A DNA stretch of 64,000 nt, taken from contig NZ_SACO01000001.1 of NCBI RefSeq assembly GCF_004005905.1, positions 434,001 through 498,000 on the forward strand. Reading direction: 5' to 3'. Under the pieces are notes generated by a model. The model was not told where the DNA came from. It worked only from the letters and a program-made list of their open reading frames with translations, and searched no databases. Below are positions 35,067 through 43,821 of this stretch, one piece after another. Position 1 is the stretch's first letter; each line of letters opens with the position of its first letter. The translations under genes and the position numbers were made by a program. The DNA is from Novosphingobium umbonatum. GTDB lineage: Bacteria > Pseudomonadota > Alphaproteobacteria > Sphingomonadales > Sphingomonadaceae.

Positions 35067-35172
35067 CGGAGCTGGTAGCGAGAGAAAGGAAGGAGAGCCG
35101 AGTCGGCACAAATTCCGCCACAGGCGACGTTAGCAATCCTGACGATGGGGCAAGTAGCCCCGAAAGTCAAGG

Positions 35173-36237
35173 TCAGCCCGCATCAACCCCGAAACGATAG
35201 AGGATCTGGTGCTGGTAAAGCGCTCCCGCCTCCAACCTTGCCGAACCGAATTCGGGCCGATTGGGCGTATCGGGCAGCAATTGCGGTTCCAAACAGAGCG
35301 CGTCACCCTGACGATAGGCATGGCCACTTTTGCCGCGGATCGTGCCGTCCAGAAAATTGCCGGTATAAAGCTGCAAGCCGGGCTGGTTGCTCCAGACCTC
35401 CATCACCCGCCCGCTGGCCGGATCGCTGACCCGCGCATGCAGGAAGGGCTCGGGCCTCGGCGCATCGCCCAGCACCCAGCTATGGTCATAGCCGCGCCCC
35501 AGCGACAATTGCCGGTCATCGGCCCGCAGCCTTGCCCCCACGGCATGGCTCTGGCGGAAATCAAAGGGGGTGCCCGCCACGGGGGCCACAGCGCCCAAGG
35601 GGATCAGCCTTTCATCCACCGGCACATAATGGTCGGCAGGGATCATCAAGTGATGCCCCTCGATCGAACAAGCCGCCGCCTCACCCGCCAGATTGAAATA
35701 GGCATGGCCGGTCAAGTTTACGATCGTCGCCCTGTCGCTACACGCGCGATAGGTCAGGCTCAACACGCCCGCCTCATCCAGCTGATAACAGGCCCAGACA
35801 GTCAACTCACCGGGGAAGCCCTCCTCGCCATCGGCGCTGGTATAGCGCAGGGTCACTTCGCCCTCGCCCACCTCTTCCACGCTCCAGAGGCGCTGGTCAA
35901 AGCCCTTGGCCCCACCATGCAGGCAGTTGCTGCCATCATTGCAGGTCGCCTGATACGCCACCCCATCCAGCGTGAAACGCCCGCCCGCAATCCGGTTGGC
36001 ATAGCGGCCAATGCTGCCGCCAAAGAAATTGCCGCGCGCCAGATAGTCATCCAGACCGGCATAGCCCAGCACCACATCCTCTACCCGCCCCGCAGCATCG
36101 GGCACGCATAGAGCCTGCAGGATCGCGCCATAGCTGATGATGCTGGCGCTCATCCCCTGCCCATTGCGCAAGGTGATGCGCTCGACCTCTGTGCCATCGG
36201 GCATGGTGCCAAAGATGTCTCTGGTTGCGGTGGGCAT
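35173..36237 (-). CDS. galM: Aldose 1-epimerase (galactose mutarotase)
   Basis: A 354-residue protein with GalM motifs. These are GGSIGRYANRIAGGRF, the catalytic-histidine regions NCLHGG and NLTGHAYFNLAG, GYDHSWVL, and the catalytic glutamate in LCLEPQLLPDTPN near the end. It interconverts alpha and beta anomers of galactose or glucose, fitting the alpha-galactosidase 18 kb away. I chose the ATG at 36237 with aaagaga upstream. An in-frame ATG at 36315 would add a hydrophobic segment (GLLALALLGMAVG) that could be a signal peptide, so periplasmic location is not excluded. Confidence 0.88.
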   Translation of the reverse strand: MPTATRDIFGTMPDGTEVERITLRNGQGMSASIISYGAILQALCVPDAAGRVEDVVLGYAGLDDYLARGNFFGGSIGRYANRIAGGRFTLDGVAYQATCNDGSNCLHGGAKGFDQRLWSVEEVGEGEVTLRYTSADGEEGFPGELTVWACYQLDEAGVLSLTYRACSDRATIVNLTGHAYFNLAGEAAACSIEGHHLMIPADHYVPVDERLIPLGAVAPVAGTPFDFRQSHAVGARLRADDRQLSLGRGYDHSWVLGDAPRPEPFLHARVSDPASGRVMEVWSNQPGLQLYTGNFLDGTIRGKSGHAYRQGDALCLEPQLLPDTPNRPEFGSARLEAGALYQHQILYRFGVDAG

Positions 36238-36439
36238 AGCGGTCTCTTTCATATTGCGCCCCACTGCCATGCCCAAAAGCGCCAAAGCCAGCAAGCCATC
36301 CCACGGACGCGCCATTGATTCTTTGCCCAGCCTGCCAGAAATTGCGAGACAGGGCCGCAGCCTTGCCCCCATGGTCTCGACGGCTGGGGGCATGGCTGAT
36401 ACCGGCCATAATCCCGCCCACCTGCGAAGGATGCCCCCG

Positions 36440-37696
36440 ATGACCAGCACGCCCTTGGCCCGCCATCCTCTGGCCTATGCCGATTTCCGCGCTTTCTGGA
36501 TCGCGCGGGTCTGCGCCATGCTGGGCCACAGCGCGCTGGTGTTGGCTCTGGGCTGGGCGGTCTATGATGTGGCGCGCAGCACGATGAGCGTGCGCGAGGC
36601 CTCGCTGCGGCTTGGCTTGGTGGGGCTGGTGCAATTCCTGCCCTTTCTGCTGCTCAACCCGTTTACAGGTCTGGCCGCCGACCGGTTTGATCGCCGAATT
36701 GTGGTCCGCATGACGCTGGTGGCGCAGTTGGCCTGTGTGGGTGTGTTAACGGCGGTAGGGCTGGGCGGGCCGGTGCCGCTATGGCTGCTCTATACGGTGG
36801 CGGCAGGCTTTGCGGCGGCGCGGGCTTTCTACATGCCCGCCATGAACGCTCTGGCGCCATCGCTGGTGCCGACCGAAGTCCTGCCGCGCGCCATTGCCAC
36901 CAGCGCGATTGCGGGAAGATTGGGCGGTATTCTGGGGCCGGTGCTGGGCGGCTATGCCTATGCGCGTTCTCCCGCCTTTGCCTATGGTGCCACTTGCGCT
37001 CTGCTGGGCGCGTCCCTTGGTTTTCACCTGCTGATCCGCACCCGCATCGCCCCAAAGCATAGCCTGCCCGCCAGCCCATGGGTGATGATGCGCGAAGGGC
37101 TGGCCTATGTGCGGCACAATCCGATCCTGCTGGGCGCGATCAGTCTGGATATGTTTGCCGTGCTGCTGGGCGGAGTCACCGCTCTGCTGCCAGTGTTTGC
37201 GCGGGATATTCTGCATGTCGGGCCCGATGGTCTGGGCCATTTGCGCGCGGCCTCCTCGGTGGGGGCGCTGGCCACGGCGCTGGCCATGTCATGGCGGCCG
37301 GTGAAGAAGGATGTCGGGCTGGTGATGCTGGTGTCGGTGGGCATCTATGGTCTGGGAACGGTGGTGTTTGGCCTGTCCACCTCGTTTTATCTCTCGGCCG
37401 CCTGCCTCGCCTTGCTGGGTGCGGCGGATATGGTATCGGTCTATATCCGCCAATCACTGATGCAAATTGCCACGCCAGACGCCATGCGCGGGCGGGTGGG
37501 GGCGATTTCCTCGCTGTTCATTTCGGCCTCCAACGAATTGGGCGAGCTGGAATCCGGCCTTGCCGCTGCCGCCTTGGGGCCGGTGGCCGCTGTGGTGGTG
37601 GGTGGTGTGGCCTCTATGGTTATTGCCGCGGCTTGGGGCCGGCTTTTCCCTGCCTTGCTGGAGGCCAAAAGGTTTGAAACCGTCCAGCGCGCCTAA
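36440..37696 (+). CDS. MFS exporter, MFS_3 (EntS-like) class
   Basis: A 418-residue porter with about 12 spans. It starts LAYADFRAFWIARVCAMLG and has the loop motif GLAADRFDRRIVVR; LGPVLGGYAYA is also as in MFS_3 proteins that export siderophores or drugs. The substrate is unknown. I chose the ATG at 36440 because gaagg lies 9 bp upstream; ATG 36431 directly abuts that site. It diverges from galM and its stop overlaps the convergent AI-2E-type gene by 4 bp. Confidence 0.82.
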   Translation: MTSTPLARHPLAYADFRAFWIARVCAMLGHSALVLALGWAVYDVARSTMSVREASLRLGLVGLVQFLPFLLLNPFTGLAADRFDRRIVVRMTLVAQLACVGVLTAVGLGGPVPLWLLYTVAAGFAAARAFYMPAMNALAPSLVPTEVLPRAIATSAIAGRLGGILGPVLGGYAYARSPAFAYGATCALLGASLGFHLLIRTRIAPKHSLPASPWVMMREGLAYVRHNPILLGAISLDMFAVLLGGVTALLPVFARDILHVGPDGLGHLRAASSVGALATALAMSWRPVKKDVGLVMLVSVGIYGLGTVVFGLSTSFYLSAACLALLGAADMVSVYIRQSLMQIATPDAMRGRVGAISSLFISASNELGELESGLAAAALGPVAAVVVGGVASMVIAAAWGRLFPALLEAKRFETVQRA

Positions 37697-38736
37697 TCGG
37701 GTTTTTTCGCCGGACGCTTCGCCTCACGCCCCAGCAAGCCGCCAATGTAGAAATGCTGGGTCAGAATATAGCCGACAATCGTCATCGGCGCGGCCAGAAC
37801 CACACCGGGCGGGCCAAACAAGGTGCCGGTGGCGATAACGGCAAAAAGCAAAACCGCAGGCGGCAGGTCGACCGAGCTTTTCTGGATCATCGGCTGCACA
37901 ATATTGCCCTGCAATTGCTGGACCGCCACAAATAGCCCGCCGGTCCATAGCGCCAATTCCGGCCTTTCGGAAAAGGCCACCAACACGCCCGGCACCGCCG
38001 CCAACACCGGCCCCAGATAGGGAATGAAGTCCAAAGCGCCCGACAGGATCGCCAAAGCCACCGCCGAAGGCACACCCAGCGCCAAAAGCCCCACCAGCAT
38101 CACCACGGCGATAAACAGGCTGGAGAGCAATTGCCCCTTGAGCCAAAGATGCAAACCGCGCCCGACATCGTCAAACGCCTCGCGCGCCTGTTCCTCCACC
38201 GATCGGGGCAAGAGCCGCAACAGGCCATCGCGGTAAAAGGCAGGGTCGGCGGCGAAGAATATCCCGCCCACAAACACCACCGCCACATCGCCAACCACCC
38301 CGCCCAAGGCCACGACAAAGCCGCTGGCGCGCTGGAAAATTTCGGCAAATTGGGCGCGGGCGAGCTTGGCCATCTGCCCCAGATCATAGTCAATGTGCCA
38401 TGCGTTGAGCTGCTTTTGCGCGGCCTCAACCGCTTGGGGCAATTGGCCGCCCAGTTCGGCAAATTGATGCGCGACCAAGCCGCCAAAGGTCATGCCTAAC
38501 CCAGCAAAAATGGCCAAGAGCGAGAGCACCGCCAAGCCCACTGACAGGCCCGACCCGATACGCAAACGTTGGAAATGAGCCGCTATCGCCTGCAACACGA
38601 CCGCAACCACCACCGATGCGAACATCAGGATCAACAGATAGGACAGATCCCAAGCCAGCGTAACAAGGCCAGCCAGCAAAAGCACGACCAGAGCCTTGCG
38701 GGTAAAGGAGACCAGATCGCCGTCCTTCATGGCCAT
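37693..38736 (-). CDS. AI-2E (PerM/YhhT) family membrane transporter
   Basis: A 347-residue protein with about eight spans. Features are the N-terminal LVVLLLAGLVTLAWDLSYLL, a long amphipathic middle region, then the family's GLALGVPSAVALAILSGALDFIPYLGPVLAAVPG and GNIVQPMIQKSSVDLPPAVLL. Members export small molecules such as AI-2 or act as Na+/H+ exchangers; the substrate here is unknown. The ATG at 38736 overlaps the stop of the upstream phosphatase gene (TGATG), so the two are co-translated. Confidence 0.88.
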   Translation of the reverse strand: MAMKDGDLVSFTRKALVVLLLAGLVTLAWDLSYLLILMFASVVVAVVLQAIAAHFQRLRIGSGLSVGLAVLSLLAIFAGLGMTFGGLVAHQFAELGGQLPQAVEAAQKQLNAWHIDYDLGQMAKLARAQFAEIFQRASGFVVALGGVVGDVAVVFVGGIFFAADPAFYRDGLLRLLPRSVEEQAREAFDDVGRGLHLWLKGQLLSSLFIAVVMLVGLLALGVPSAVALAILSGALDFIPYLGPVLAAVPGVLVAFSERPELALWTGGLFVAVQQLQGNIVQPMIQKSSVDLPPAVLLFAVIATGTLFGPPGVVLAAPMTIVGYILTQHFYIGGLLGREAKRPAKKPD

Positions 38737-39206
38737 CAACCCTGTATCAAACGGGCAACCAAGGCCTCGGCTGCGGCGGACACCTCGCCCCATGTCTGGG
38801 CAAAATCCTCTGGCCCGCCATAATAGGGGTCAGCCACGGATTGCCCCGCCGCATCGGGTAACAGGTCCATCAACAGCATCAATTGCGCCGTAGCATTGCT
38901 CGGCGCCAAACGGCGCAGATCGGCCAGATTAGCCTCATCCAGCGCGAAAATATGCGAAAAGCGGGTGAAATCGGCGCGTTCCACCTGACGGGCGCGCAGG
39001 CCGGTGATGTCCACCCCATGCCGCGCCGCCTCGGTCTGGGCGCGCGGATCGGGTGCATCGCCAATATGCCAGCCCCCTGTCCCCGCTGAGTCGATTTCCA
39101 CCACCAGCCCCGCGCGCAGGGCGGCGGCGCGGAAAGCGCCCTCGGCCAAGGGGGAACGGCAGATATTGCCGAGGCACACAAACAGGACCGATTTTGGCGA
39201 CACCAT
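38736..39206 (-). CDS. Low-molecular-weight protein-tyrosine phosphatase
   Basis: A 156-residue protein with the P-loop CLGNICRS (Cys11, Arg17) and the general-acid loop DPYYGG near residue 126. The fold and length are those of LMW-PTPs. It dephosphorylates tyrosine residues; in bacteria partners are often tyrosine kinases of polysaccharide export, but none is in this window. It is upstream of and overlapping the AI-2E-type gene. Confidence 0.92.
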   Translation of the reverse strand: MVSPKSVLFVCLGNICRSPLAEGAFRAAALRAGLVVEIDSAGTGGWHIGDAPDPRAQTEAARHGVDITGLRARQVERADFTRFSHIFALDEANLADLRRLAPSNATAQLMLLMDLLPDAAGQSVADPYYGGPEDFAQTWGEVSAAAEALVARLIQG

Positions 39207-39355
39207 ATCGGGGGATGCTAACGGGCTTGCCCCCCGCTGTCACGCCCGCACTTTGGCCTTTGAGCGCCGAAATCGGGAAATTTTTAGAGGTTTTTTACAG
39301 GAAAGCCCCAAATCGGGACGGAGAGCGCCCTGACAAGCCCGCCAAAACGCCCAGA

Positions 39356-39395
39356 GGCGAAACCCCGCACCCATGCGCAGATCCGGGGTTTCGCC
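39356..39395. repeat. 12-bp inverted repeat in the phosphatase/haemoglobin spacer
   Basis: GGCGAAACCCCG (39356-39367) and CGGGGTTTCGCC (39384-39395) are perfect inverted copies with a 16-base loop, in a 400-bp divergent spacer (39207-39606) with no gene I can support. A T-rich tail (ggctttgttt) follows on the plus strand, so it could end an unannotated small RNA. Confidence 0.6.
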
Positions 39396-39606
39396 CTTCC
39401 GGCTTTGTTTGGCCAGACCGCCTGCACCAGTCCAACCATGTTCCTACCTAACTCAATTTTCGCAGTAGACAATCGCCTAGCGACGAGGCGACGACCCCAC
39501 CCGATGAGTCGAGCATCGCCCGCCCCTCACCGCCGCGCCTCGGCTTCGCAAAGGTAAAATGCACCCTTTGCGTGGCGGCAAGCTTGCGGCTAGGCGCTAG
39601 GACACC

Positions 39607-40005
39607 ATGCCCGATTCTGCCCCCATCACGCCCCCTGCCCCCAGTCCGGTGCAAGAGCGCCACCCCGATCTGGCGCGTCTGGTCGAGCATTTCTATGGAC
39701 AGGCGCGGCAGGATCTGCTGCTCGGCCCGATCTTTGCCGACAGGGTGGAGGATTGGCCGCATCATTTGCGCGCGCTCACCGCTTTCTGGGCCGCGCAATT
39801 GCGTGGGCGGGGCAGCTATCGCGGCACACCTTTGGCCGCCCATCGCGCCATGGCGAGCCGGCTGTCGCCTGCGCATTTCGCCCGCTGGCTGGAATTATGG
39901 GATGCGGCCACCGTGCAGGTGATGGGACCTGACGATGCCATGGCCCTACAGACCAAGGCCTGCCGGATTGCCTCGGTGCTGCAGGCGGCGGTGCTGGCGC
40001 CATGA
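39607..40005 (+). CDS. Group III truncated haemoglobin
   Basis: A 132-residue protein matching the trHb-III pattern: LARLVEHFYGQARQDLLLGP, then WPHHLRALTAFWAAQL with the distal-pocket tryptophan, GSYRGTPLAAH, and the proximal-histidine region AHFARWLELW. It would bind haem and O2 or NO, and such proteins are linked to microaerobic life or nitrosative stress. The ATG of the next gene overlaps its stop by four bases, so the two are co-translated. Confidence 0.88.
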   Translation: MPDSAPITPPAPSPVQERHPDLARLVEHFYGQARQDLLLGPIFADRVEDWPHHLRALTAFWAAQLRGRGSYRGTPLAAHRAMASRLSPAHFARWLELWDAATVQVMGPDDAMALQTKACRIASVLQAAVLAP

Positions 40006-40574
40006 ATGTCACCCTATGGGCCTTGCTAGTGGCCTTTCTGGCCAGCCTTGGCGGGCGCGATCAGTTGGTTGTCGCTGGGCTGACGGCGCGATTGGGGCGG
40101 CATGCCGGACTGCTGCTGCTGGCCATCACCACCGGCTTGCTGGCCAGTGCGGCGGCGGCATGGGCCAGTGGCGCTTTGGGCGGGGTGGTATCACGCCGCG
40201 CGGCCATAGTGCTGGCGGCCATGGCGCTGGGGGTGGCGGGGCTGGAATCCTTGCTGGTGCCTGCGCGTTTTTCTGCCAAGGAACCCACGCGCTCCTTCTT
40301 TGCCGCAGGGCTGGTGCTGATCATGCATCAAATGCTCGATGCCACGCGCTTTCTGGTGCTGGCTCTGGCGCTGGCGACACAGGCACCTGTCGGCGCGGCA
40401 CTGGGCGGCGCGATGGGCACCGCGCTGGCCATGGGGCTGGGCTGGAGCGCGGGCGCGGCGATGCTGGACAACCAACGCGCGCTGGGGCGGGCGCGGCGTT
40501 TGGCCGGAGTGTTGTTGCTGGTTGCGGCGTTGGGGCTGGCGATCTGGATTTCCGGCAACAACGCCGCAAACTAA
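40002..40574 (+). CDS. GDT1/TMEM165 (UPF0016)-like membrane protein with lost acidic motifs
   Basis: A 190-residue, six-span protein with the internal two-fold repeat of GDT1 proteins. The position where the family has E-x-G-D-K/R-T/S reads SLGGRDQLV in the first half, and the second half has MHQMLDATRF. The key acidic metal-binding residues are therefore missing. It is unlikely to act as a normal Mn2+/Ca2+ exporter; role unknown. It overlaps the truncated haemoglobin gene by four bases. Assignment rests on pattern and topology only. Confidence 0.6.
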   Translation: MNVTLWALLVAFLASLGGRDQLVVAGLTARLGRHAGLLLLAITTGLLASAAAAWASGALGGVVSRRAAIVLAAMALGVAGLESLLVPARFSAKEPTRSFFAAGLVLIMHQMLDATRFLVLALALATQAPVGAALGGAMGTALAMGLGWSAGAAMLDNQRALGRARRLAGVLLLVAALGLAIWISGNNAAN

Positions 40575-40678
40575 TCGCTAAAGTCGATTATTGATCCCAG
40601 ATCAGCGCGTTTAGCCGAAAAGCAAAACAGGCCTATAAAGCTCTCAACCGGCCAGCACGGCCGCACAAGGAGCGCATC

Positions 40679-41134
40679 ATGCCCAACCACAACGCCCAAG
40701 CCGCTCTCGTCCACAGCCTCAATGGCCTGCTGGCCGATCTCTTCACGCTTTATCTAAAGACCAAGAATTTCCACTGGCACGTCAAAGGGCCACAGTTCCG
40801 CGACCTGCATCTGCTGTTTGACGAACAGGCCACCGCGCTTTTCGGCCTGACCGACATTGTCGCCGAACGCATCCGCAAGAATGGCGGCGCGGCGCTGACC
40901 GGCATTGGCGCGATTGCCAGCCTGTCGCGCATTGCCGACGAACCCCGCGCCGACTTGCTGGCAACGGAGATGATCGCCCAGTTGCGCGACGACAATGGCA
41001 AGCTGATCACCGCCATCCGCGAGGTAAAGGCCGCCGCCGGTGCCGCAGGCGACAATGCCACCGAAGGCTTTGCCGATGATTGGACCGATCAGGCCGAAAC
41101 CCGCGTGTGGTTCCTTGCCAGCCTCTTGGGATAA
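40679..41134 (+). CDS. dps: Dps-family ferritin-like DNA protection protein
   Basis: A 151-residue four-helix protein. The ferroxidase ligands are visible in NFHWHVKGPQF and LHLLFDEQATAL, and the C-terminal helix DWTDQAETRVWFLASLLG is typical. As a dodecamer it oxidises Fe2+ with peroxide and shields DNA. The N-terminus is short, with few positive charges, so DNA binding may be weak. A clear ribosome site (aaggag) precedes the ATG at 40679. Confidence 0.93.
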   Translation: MPNHNAQAALVHSLNGLLADLFTLYLKTKNFHWHVKGPQFRDLHLLFDEQATALFGLTDIVAERIRKNGGAALTGIGAIASLSRIADEPRADLLATEMIAQLRDDNGKLITAIREVKAAAGAAGDNATEGFADDWTDQAETRVWFLASLLG

Positions 41135-41143
41135 CTCCTTTCG

Positions 41144-41194
41144 ATCCATAGCAATGCGCGGCCATTCCCCCCGCTGGCCGCCTTTGCTATGGAT
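41144..41194. repeat. Long stem-loop between dps and pgl
   Basis: ATCCATAGCAA (41144-41154) pairs perfectly with TTGCTATGGAT (41184-41194), and inside it GCGGCCA (41158-41164) pairs with TGGCCGC (41175-41181). The outer 3' arm runs into the purine-rich stretch ggataggg just before the pgl ATG at 41200. It could end the dps message or hide the pgl ribosome site. Confidence 0.75.
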
Positions 41195-41199
41195 AGGGC

Positions 41200-41820
41200 A
41201 TGGCCAATATTACCATCACCCAAGGCGCCTCCACCGCCGATATCGCCCAATGGATCGCCACCAGCCTGAACGCCGCTCTGGCTCAAAGCGAAGGCGAGAT
41301 TGCCATCACCCTGCCCGGTGGCTCCACCCCTTTCCCCATTCTGGCCGAACTGGCCAAGCTGGGTCTGCCGTTTGAACGGATCGTGGTGTGGCCAGGCGAT
41401 GACCGTATCGTGCCCGAGGATCACGCCGCCTCGAACACCGGCCGTATCCGCGCCGAACTGGAACCGCTGGGTGCCAAAATCGTCGCGCTGGAAGAAGGCA
41501 TCACCCCGCCGCATTTCGCGCTGGCATGGCTGGGCATGGGCAATGACGGGCATATTGCCTCGCTTTTCCCCAACACCGATCCCCAGCCCGATGCGCCGGC
41601 CAAAGTGCTGCGCCTGACGCCCGATCCGCTGCCGCCAGAAGCGCCGTTTGATCGCCTGTCGATGACCATTCCCTCGCTGGTCAATGCCGATGCGCTGCTG
41701 TTTGTGGCGCGGGGGGAGGAAAAGCAGGCCATTCTGGAAGCAGGCGCCAAGGGCGAGCATGACCTGCCGGTGGCGCGCTTGCTCAAGGCCGCCCAAGCGC
41801 CGGTGACATGCTTCACCTGA
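41200..41820 (+). CDS. pgl: 6-phosphogluconolactonase
   Basis: A 206-residue protein of the Pgl/NagB-like fold. LPGGSTPFPIL, WPGDDRIVPEDHAASN and WLGMGNDGHIASLFP contain the family's substrate-binding and catalytic residues, and FVARGEEKQAIL is near the end. It hydrolyses 6-phosphogluconolactone for the Entner-Doudoroff or pentose-phosphate route, the main glucose path in sphingomonads. The start lies directly after a large stem-loop. The Nudix gene overlaps its 3' end by 13 bp. Confidence 0.92.
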   Translation: MANITITQGASTADIAQWIATSLNAALAQSEGEIAITLPGGSTPFPILAELAKLGLPFERIVVWPGDDRIVPEDHAASNTGRIRAELEPLGAKIVALEEGITPPHFALAWLGMGNDGHIASLFPNTDPQPDAPAKVLRLTPDPLPPEAPFDRLSMTIPSLVNADALLFVARGEEKQAILEAGAKGEHDLPVARLLKAAQAPVTCFT

Positions 41821-42302
41821 TCGCCGAGGCCGCGCTGGGGCGCTGTCCGGCGCCCTTGCACCGCTTCGCCCTGCGCTGGGCGCATCGAGCGCGGGTGATC
41901 TGGTGGCGCTGGCGCAAACCTACGCTGACCGCCTGCCGCGTGCTGGCCTTTGACGAGGCAGGTCGCGTGTTGTTGGTGCGTCACAGCTATGGCACGCCGC
42001 ACTGGATGCCGCCCGGTGGCGGGATCAAGGGTGATGAAGATCCGCTGATCGCCGCTGCCCGCGAGTTTCGCGAAGAATTGGGTTGCGAATTGGGCGCGTT
42101 GCAACTGGTGAACGTGATGGCTGACCGGTTCCACGGCGCGGGCAACAAGGTGTTTGTCGTGGCAGGCCAATGCCAAGGCCAGCCCAAGGCCGACCTGAGA
42201 GAGATCGCCGAGGCCAGCTTCTTCGCGCCCGATGCCCTGCCCGAGGATACGGTGGCCTTGGTAAAGCAGCAGATGCCGCATTGGATTGCGGCGCTGGGTT
42301 AA
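41808..42302 (+). CDS. Nudix hydrolase
   Basis: A 164-residue protein with a full Nudix box GGIKGDEDPLIAAAREFREELG-type pattern (G-x5-E-x7-REFREELG, near residues 68-90). It hydrolyses a nucleoside diphosphate linked to another group, with Mg2+; the substrate is unknown. An N-terminal basic helical extension of about 38 residues precedes the fold. It overlaps pgl by 13 bp and converges with dinB (4-bp overlap). Confidence 0.9.
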   Translation: MLHLIAEAALGRCPAPLHRFALRWAHRARVIWWRWRKPTLTACRVLAFDEAGRVLLVRHSYGTPHWMPPGGGIKGDEDPLIAAAREFREELGCELGALQLVNVMADRFHGAGNKVFVVAGQCQGQPKADLREIAEASFFAPDALPEDTVALVKQQMPHWIAALG

Positions 42303-43426
42303 AACAGGCTCATCTGCCCGCTGGGCGCTGCCTCCGATTTGGCATCGGCGGATGGGGCGCTGGCCAGTTCCAGCCCCGACAGGATCAACCCCATCAAGCG
42401 CGCCGGCTGCGGCAGGGGCAGCATATCATCGAGCAATTCGCGGGCTATGGCCGCAAAATCCCGCTCCTCCACCGCACGGTCCAAGGTCCGCGCATGGCTG
42501 CGCAGGGTAAAATCGGAAAGCCGCAATTTTAGCGTCACTGTCCGCCCGCGAACGCCGGATTTCTCGATATCGGCCCACACCATGGCGATAATATCACCCA
42601 ACACCTCGCGCAGGCCGGGGCCGGTGGAAATGTCGCGGGCAAAAGTCCGCTCGCCGCCGATCGACTTTCGCTGGCGATGGGCGCGCACAGGGCGCAGATC
42701 GATCGCCCGCGCCGCGCGATAAAGATAATCGGCCTGCGAACCGAAATTTTCGCGCAGGAAATCAATGCTGCAAGCCCGCAAATCCGCGCCGGTTTGCAAG
42801 CCCAAAGCCGCCATCCTTTCGGCCCCGCGCGGCCCCACACCATGGAACCGGCGCAGGGGCAGGCTCTCTACAAAGGGCACACCCTCCCCCGGACGGATCA
42901 CGCATAGGCCATTGGGCTTGTTCTGGTCACTGGCCAGCTTGGCCAGAAATTTGTTGTAACTGACCCCCGCGCTGGCGGTGAGGCCGGTTTCCTTGAAAAT
43001 ACGCTCGCGGATCAGCGTGGCAATATGGGTGGCATTGCCCAAACCAAGCCGGTCGCGGGTAACGTCCAGATAGGCCTCATCCAGCGCCATAGGCTCGACC
43101 AAAGGCGTGTAGTCATGGAAAATGGCGCGGATCTGGCGGGAAATGCCGCGATAGACTTCAAACCTTGGCCGACGGAACACCAGTTGCGGGCACAGCCGCG
43201 CCGCCTGCGCCCCCGGCATGGCTGAACGCACGCCAAAGCGCCGTGCCTCATAGCTGGCCGCCGCCACCACGCCACGCGCTTCCGATCCGCCCACCGCCAC
43301 CGGCAGACCTTTAAGCGAGGGGTCGTCGCGCTGTTCCACGCTGGCGAAGAAGGCATCCATATCGACATGGATGATCTTGCGCAGTCCGCCCTCTGCCTCC
43401 TGCCTGTCTTCTTCGCCCGATTCCAT
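42299..43426 (-). CDS. dinB: DNA polymerase IV (Y-family)
   Basis: A 375-residue translesion polymerase. The palm motif HVDMDAFFASVEQRDDP and the catalytic acidic pair in ALDEAYLDV are present, followed by a thumb HhH (RRFHGVGPRGAERMAALG) and the little-finger domain. The C-terminal QMSLF is a beta-clamp-binding peptide. It copies damaged DNA at the cost of fidelity. I chose the ATG at 43426 (MESGEED); the in-frame start at 43462 adds non-homologous residues. No LexA site was recognised upstream. Confidence 0.93.
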   Translation of the reverse strand: MESGEEDRQEAEGGLRKIIHVDMDAFFASVEQRDDPSLKGLPVAVGGSEARGVVAAASYEARRFGVRSAMPGAQAARLCPQLVFRRPRFEVYRGISRQIRAIFHDYTPLVEPMALDEAYLDVTRDRLGLGNATHIATLIRERIFKETGLTASAGVSYNKFLAKLASDQNKPNGLCVIRPGEGVPFVESLPLRRFHGVGPRGAERMAALGLQTGADLRACSIDFLRENFGSQADYLYRAARAIDLRPVRAHRQRKSIGGERTFARDISTGPGLREVLGDIIAMVWADIEKSGVRGRTVTLKLRLSDFTLRSHARTLDRAVEERDFAAIARELLDDMLPLPQPARLMGLILSGLELASAPSADAKSEAAPSGQMSLF

Positions 43427-43500
43427 GCACCAATGCCTAGCGCCCCGACACGCAAAGCGCATCGGGGAACTGGCGGTCAGCAGAGAATGGCGGGAATATT

Positions 43501-43821
43501 TTAACGCGCGGCCAGCTTCTGGCCGGTCATCAAAGCGGCCAGCTGGCTGTCGCTACGCTGCATCAGATCCTTGCGGCACAGGTCAAAGGTGGTCTTGTTC
43601 TGCACATTCACCGTGCCGCCCAGCGCGTCACGGCAGGCGCGGTCCGAATACCACGCCACGCGCTGCTGGAACTTGGCGCGACCGGCGGCGGTGGCCAGAT
43701 CCAGATCGCCATACCGCACTTCAATCTGCGGCGACTCTGCCTGGGCATGGGCCGTGCCTGCCAGACCCAGAACAGCGGCGGCCAGAGCGAAAGCGGTCGA
43801 AAGGTTACGAATGGCGGTCAT
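43501..43821 (-). CDS. UrcA-family exported protein
   Basis: A 106-residue protein with signal peptide (STAFALAAAVLGLAGTAHA) and the UrcA pattern VRYGDLDLATAAGRAKFQQRV, followed by a conserved cysteine pair (ACRDAL, DLCRKDL). UrcA proteins are common in sphingomonads and have no known biochemical role. I chose the ATG at 43821, preceded by ggggaga; the longer frame to 43956 lacks homology and a signal. Confidence 0.85.
   Translation of the reverse strand: MTAIRNLSTAFALAAAVLGLAGTAHAQAESPQIEVRYGDLDLATAAGRAKFQQRVAWYSDRACRDALGGTVNVQNKTTFDLCRKDLMQRSDSQLAALMTGQKLAAR

Noticed and set aside
39284-39472. A 62-codon minus-strand frame in the phosphatase/haemoglobin spacer
   Set aside because: No ribosome site and no resemblance to known proteins; it also covers the 12-bp inverted repeat.
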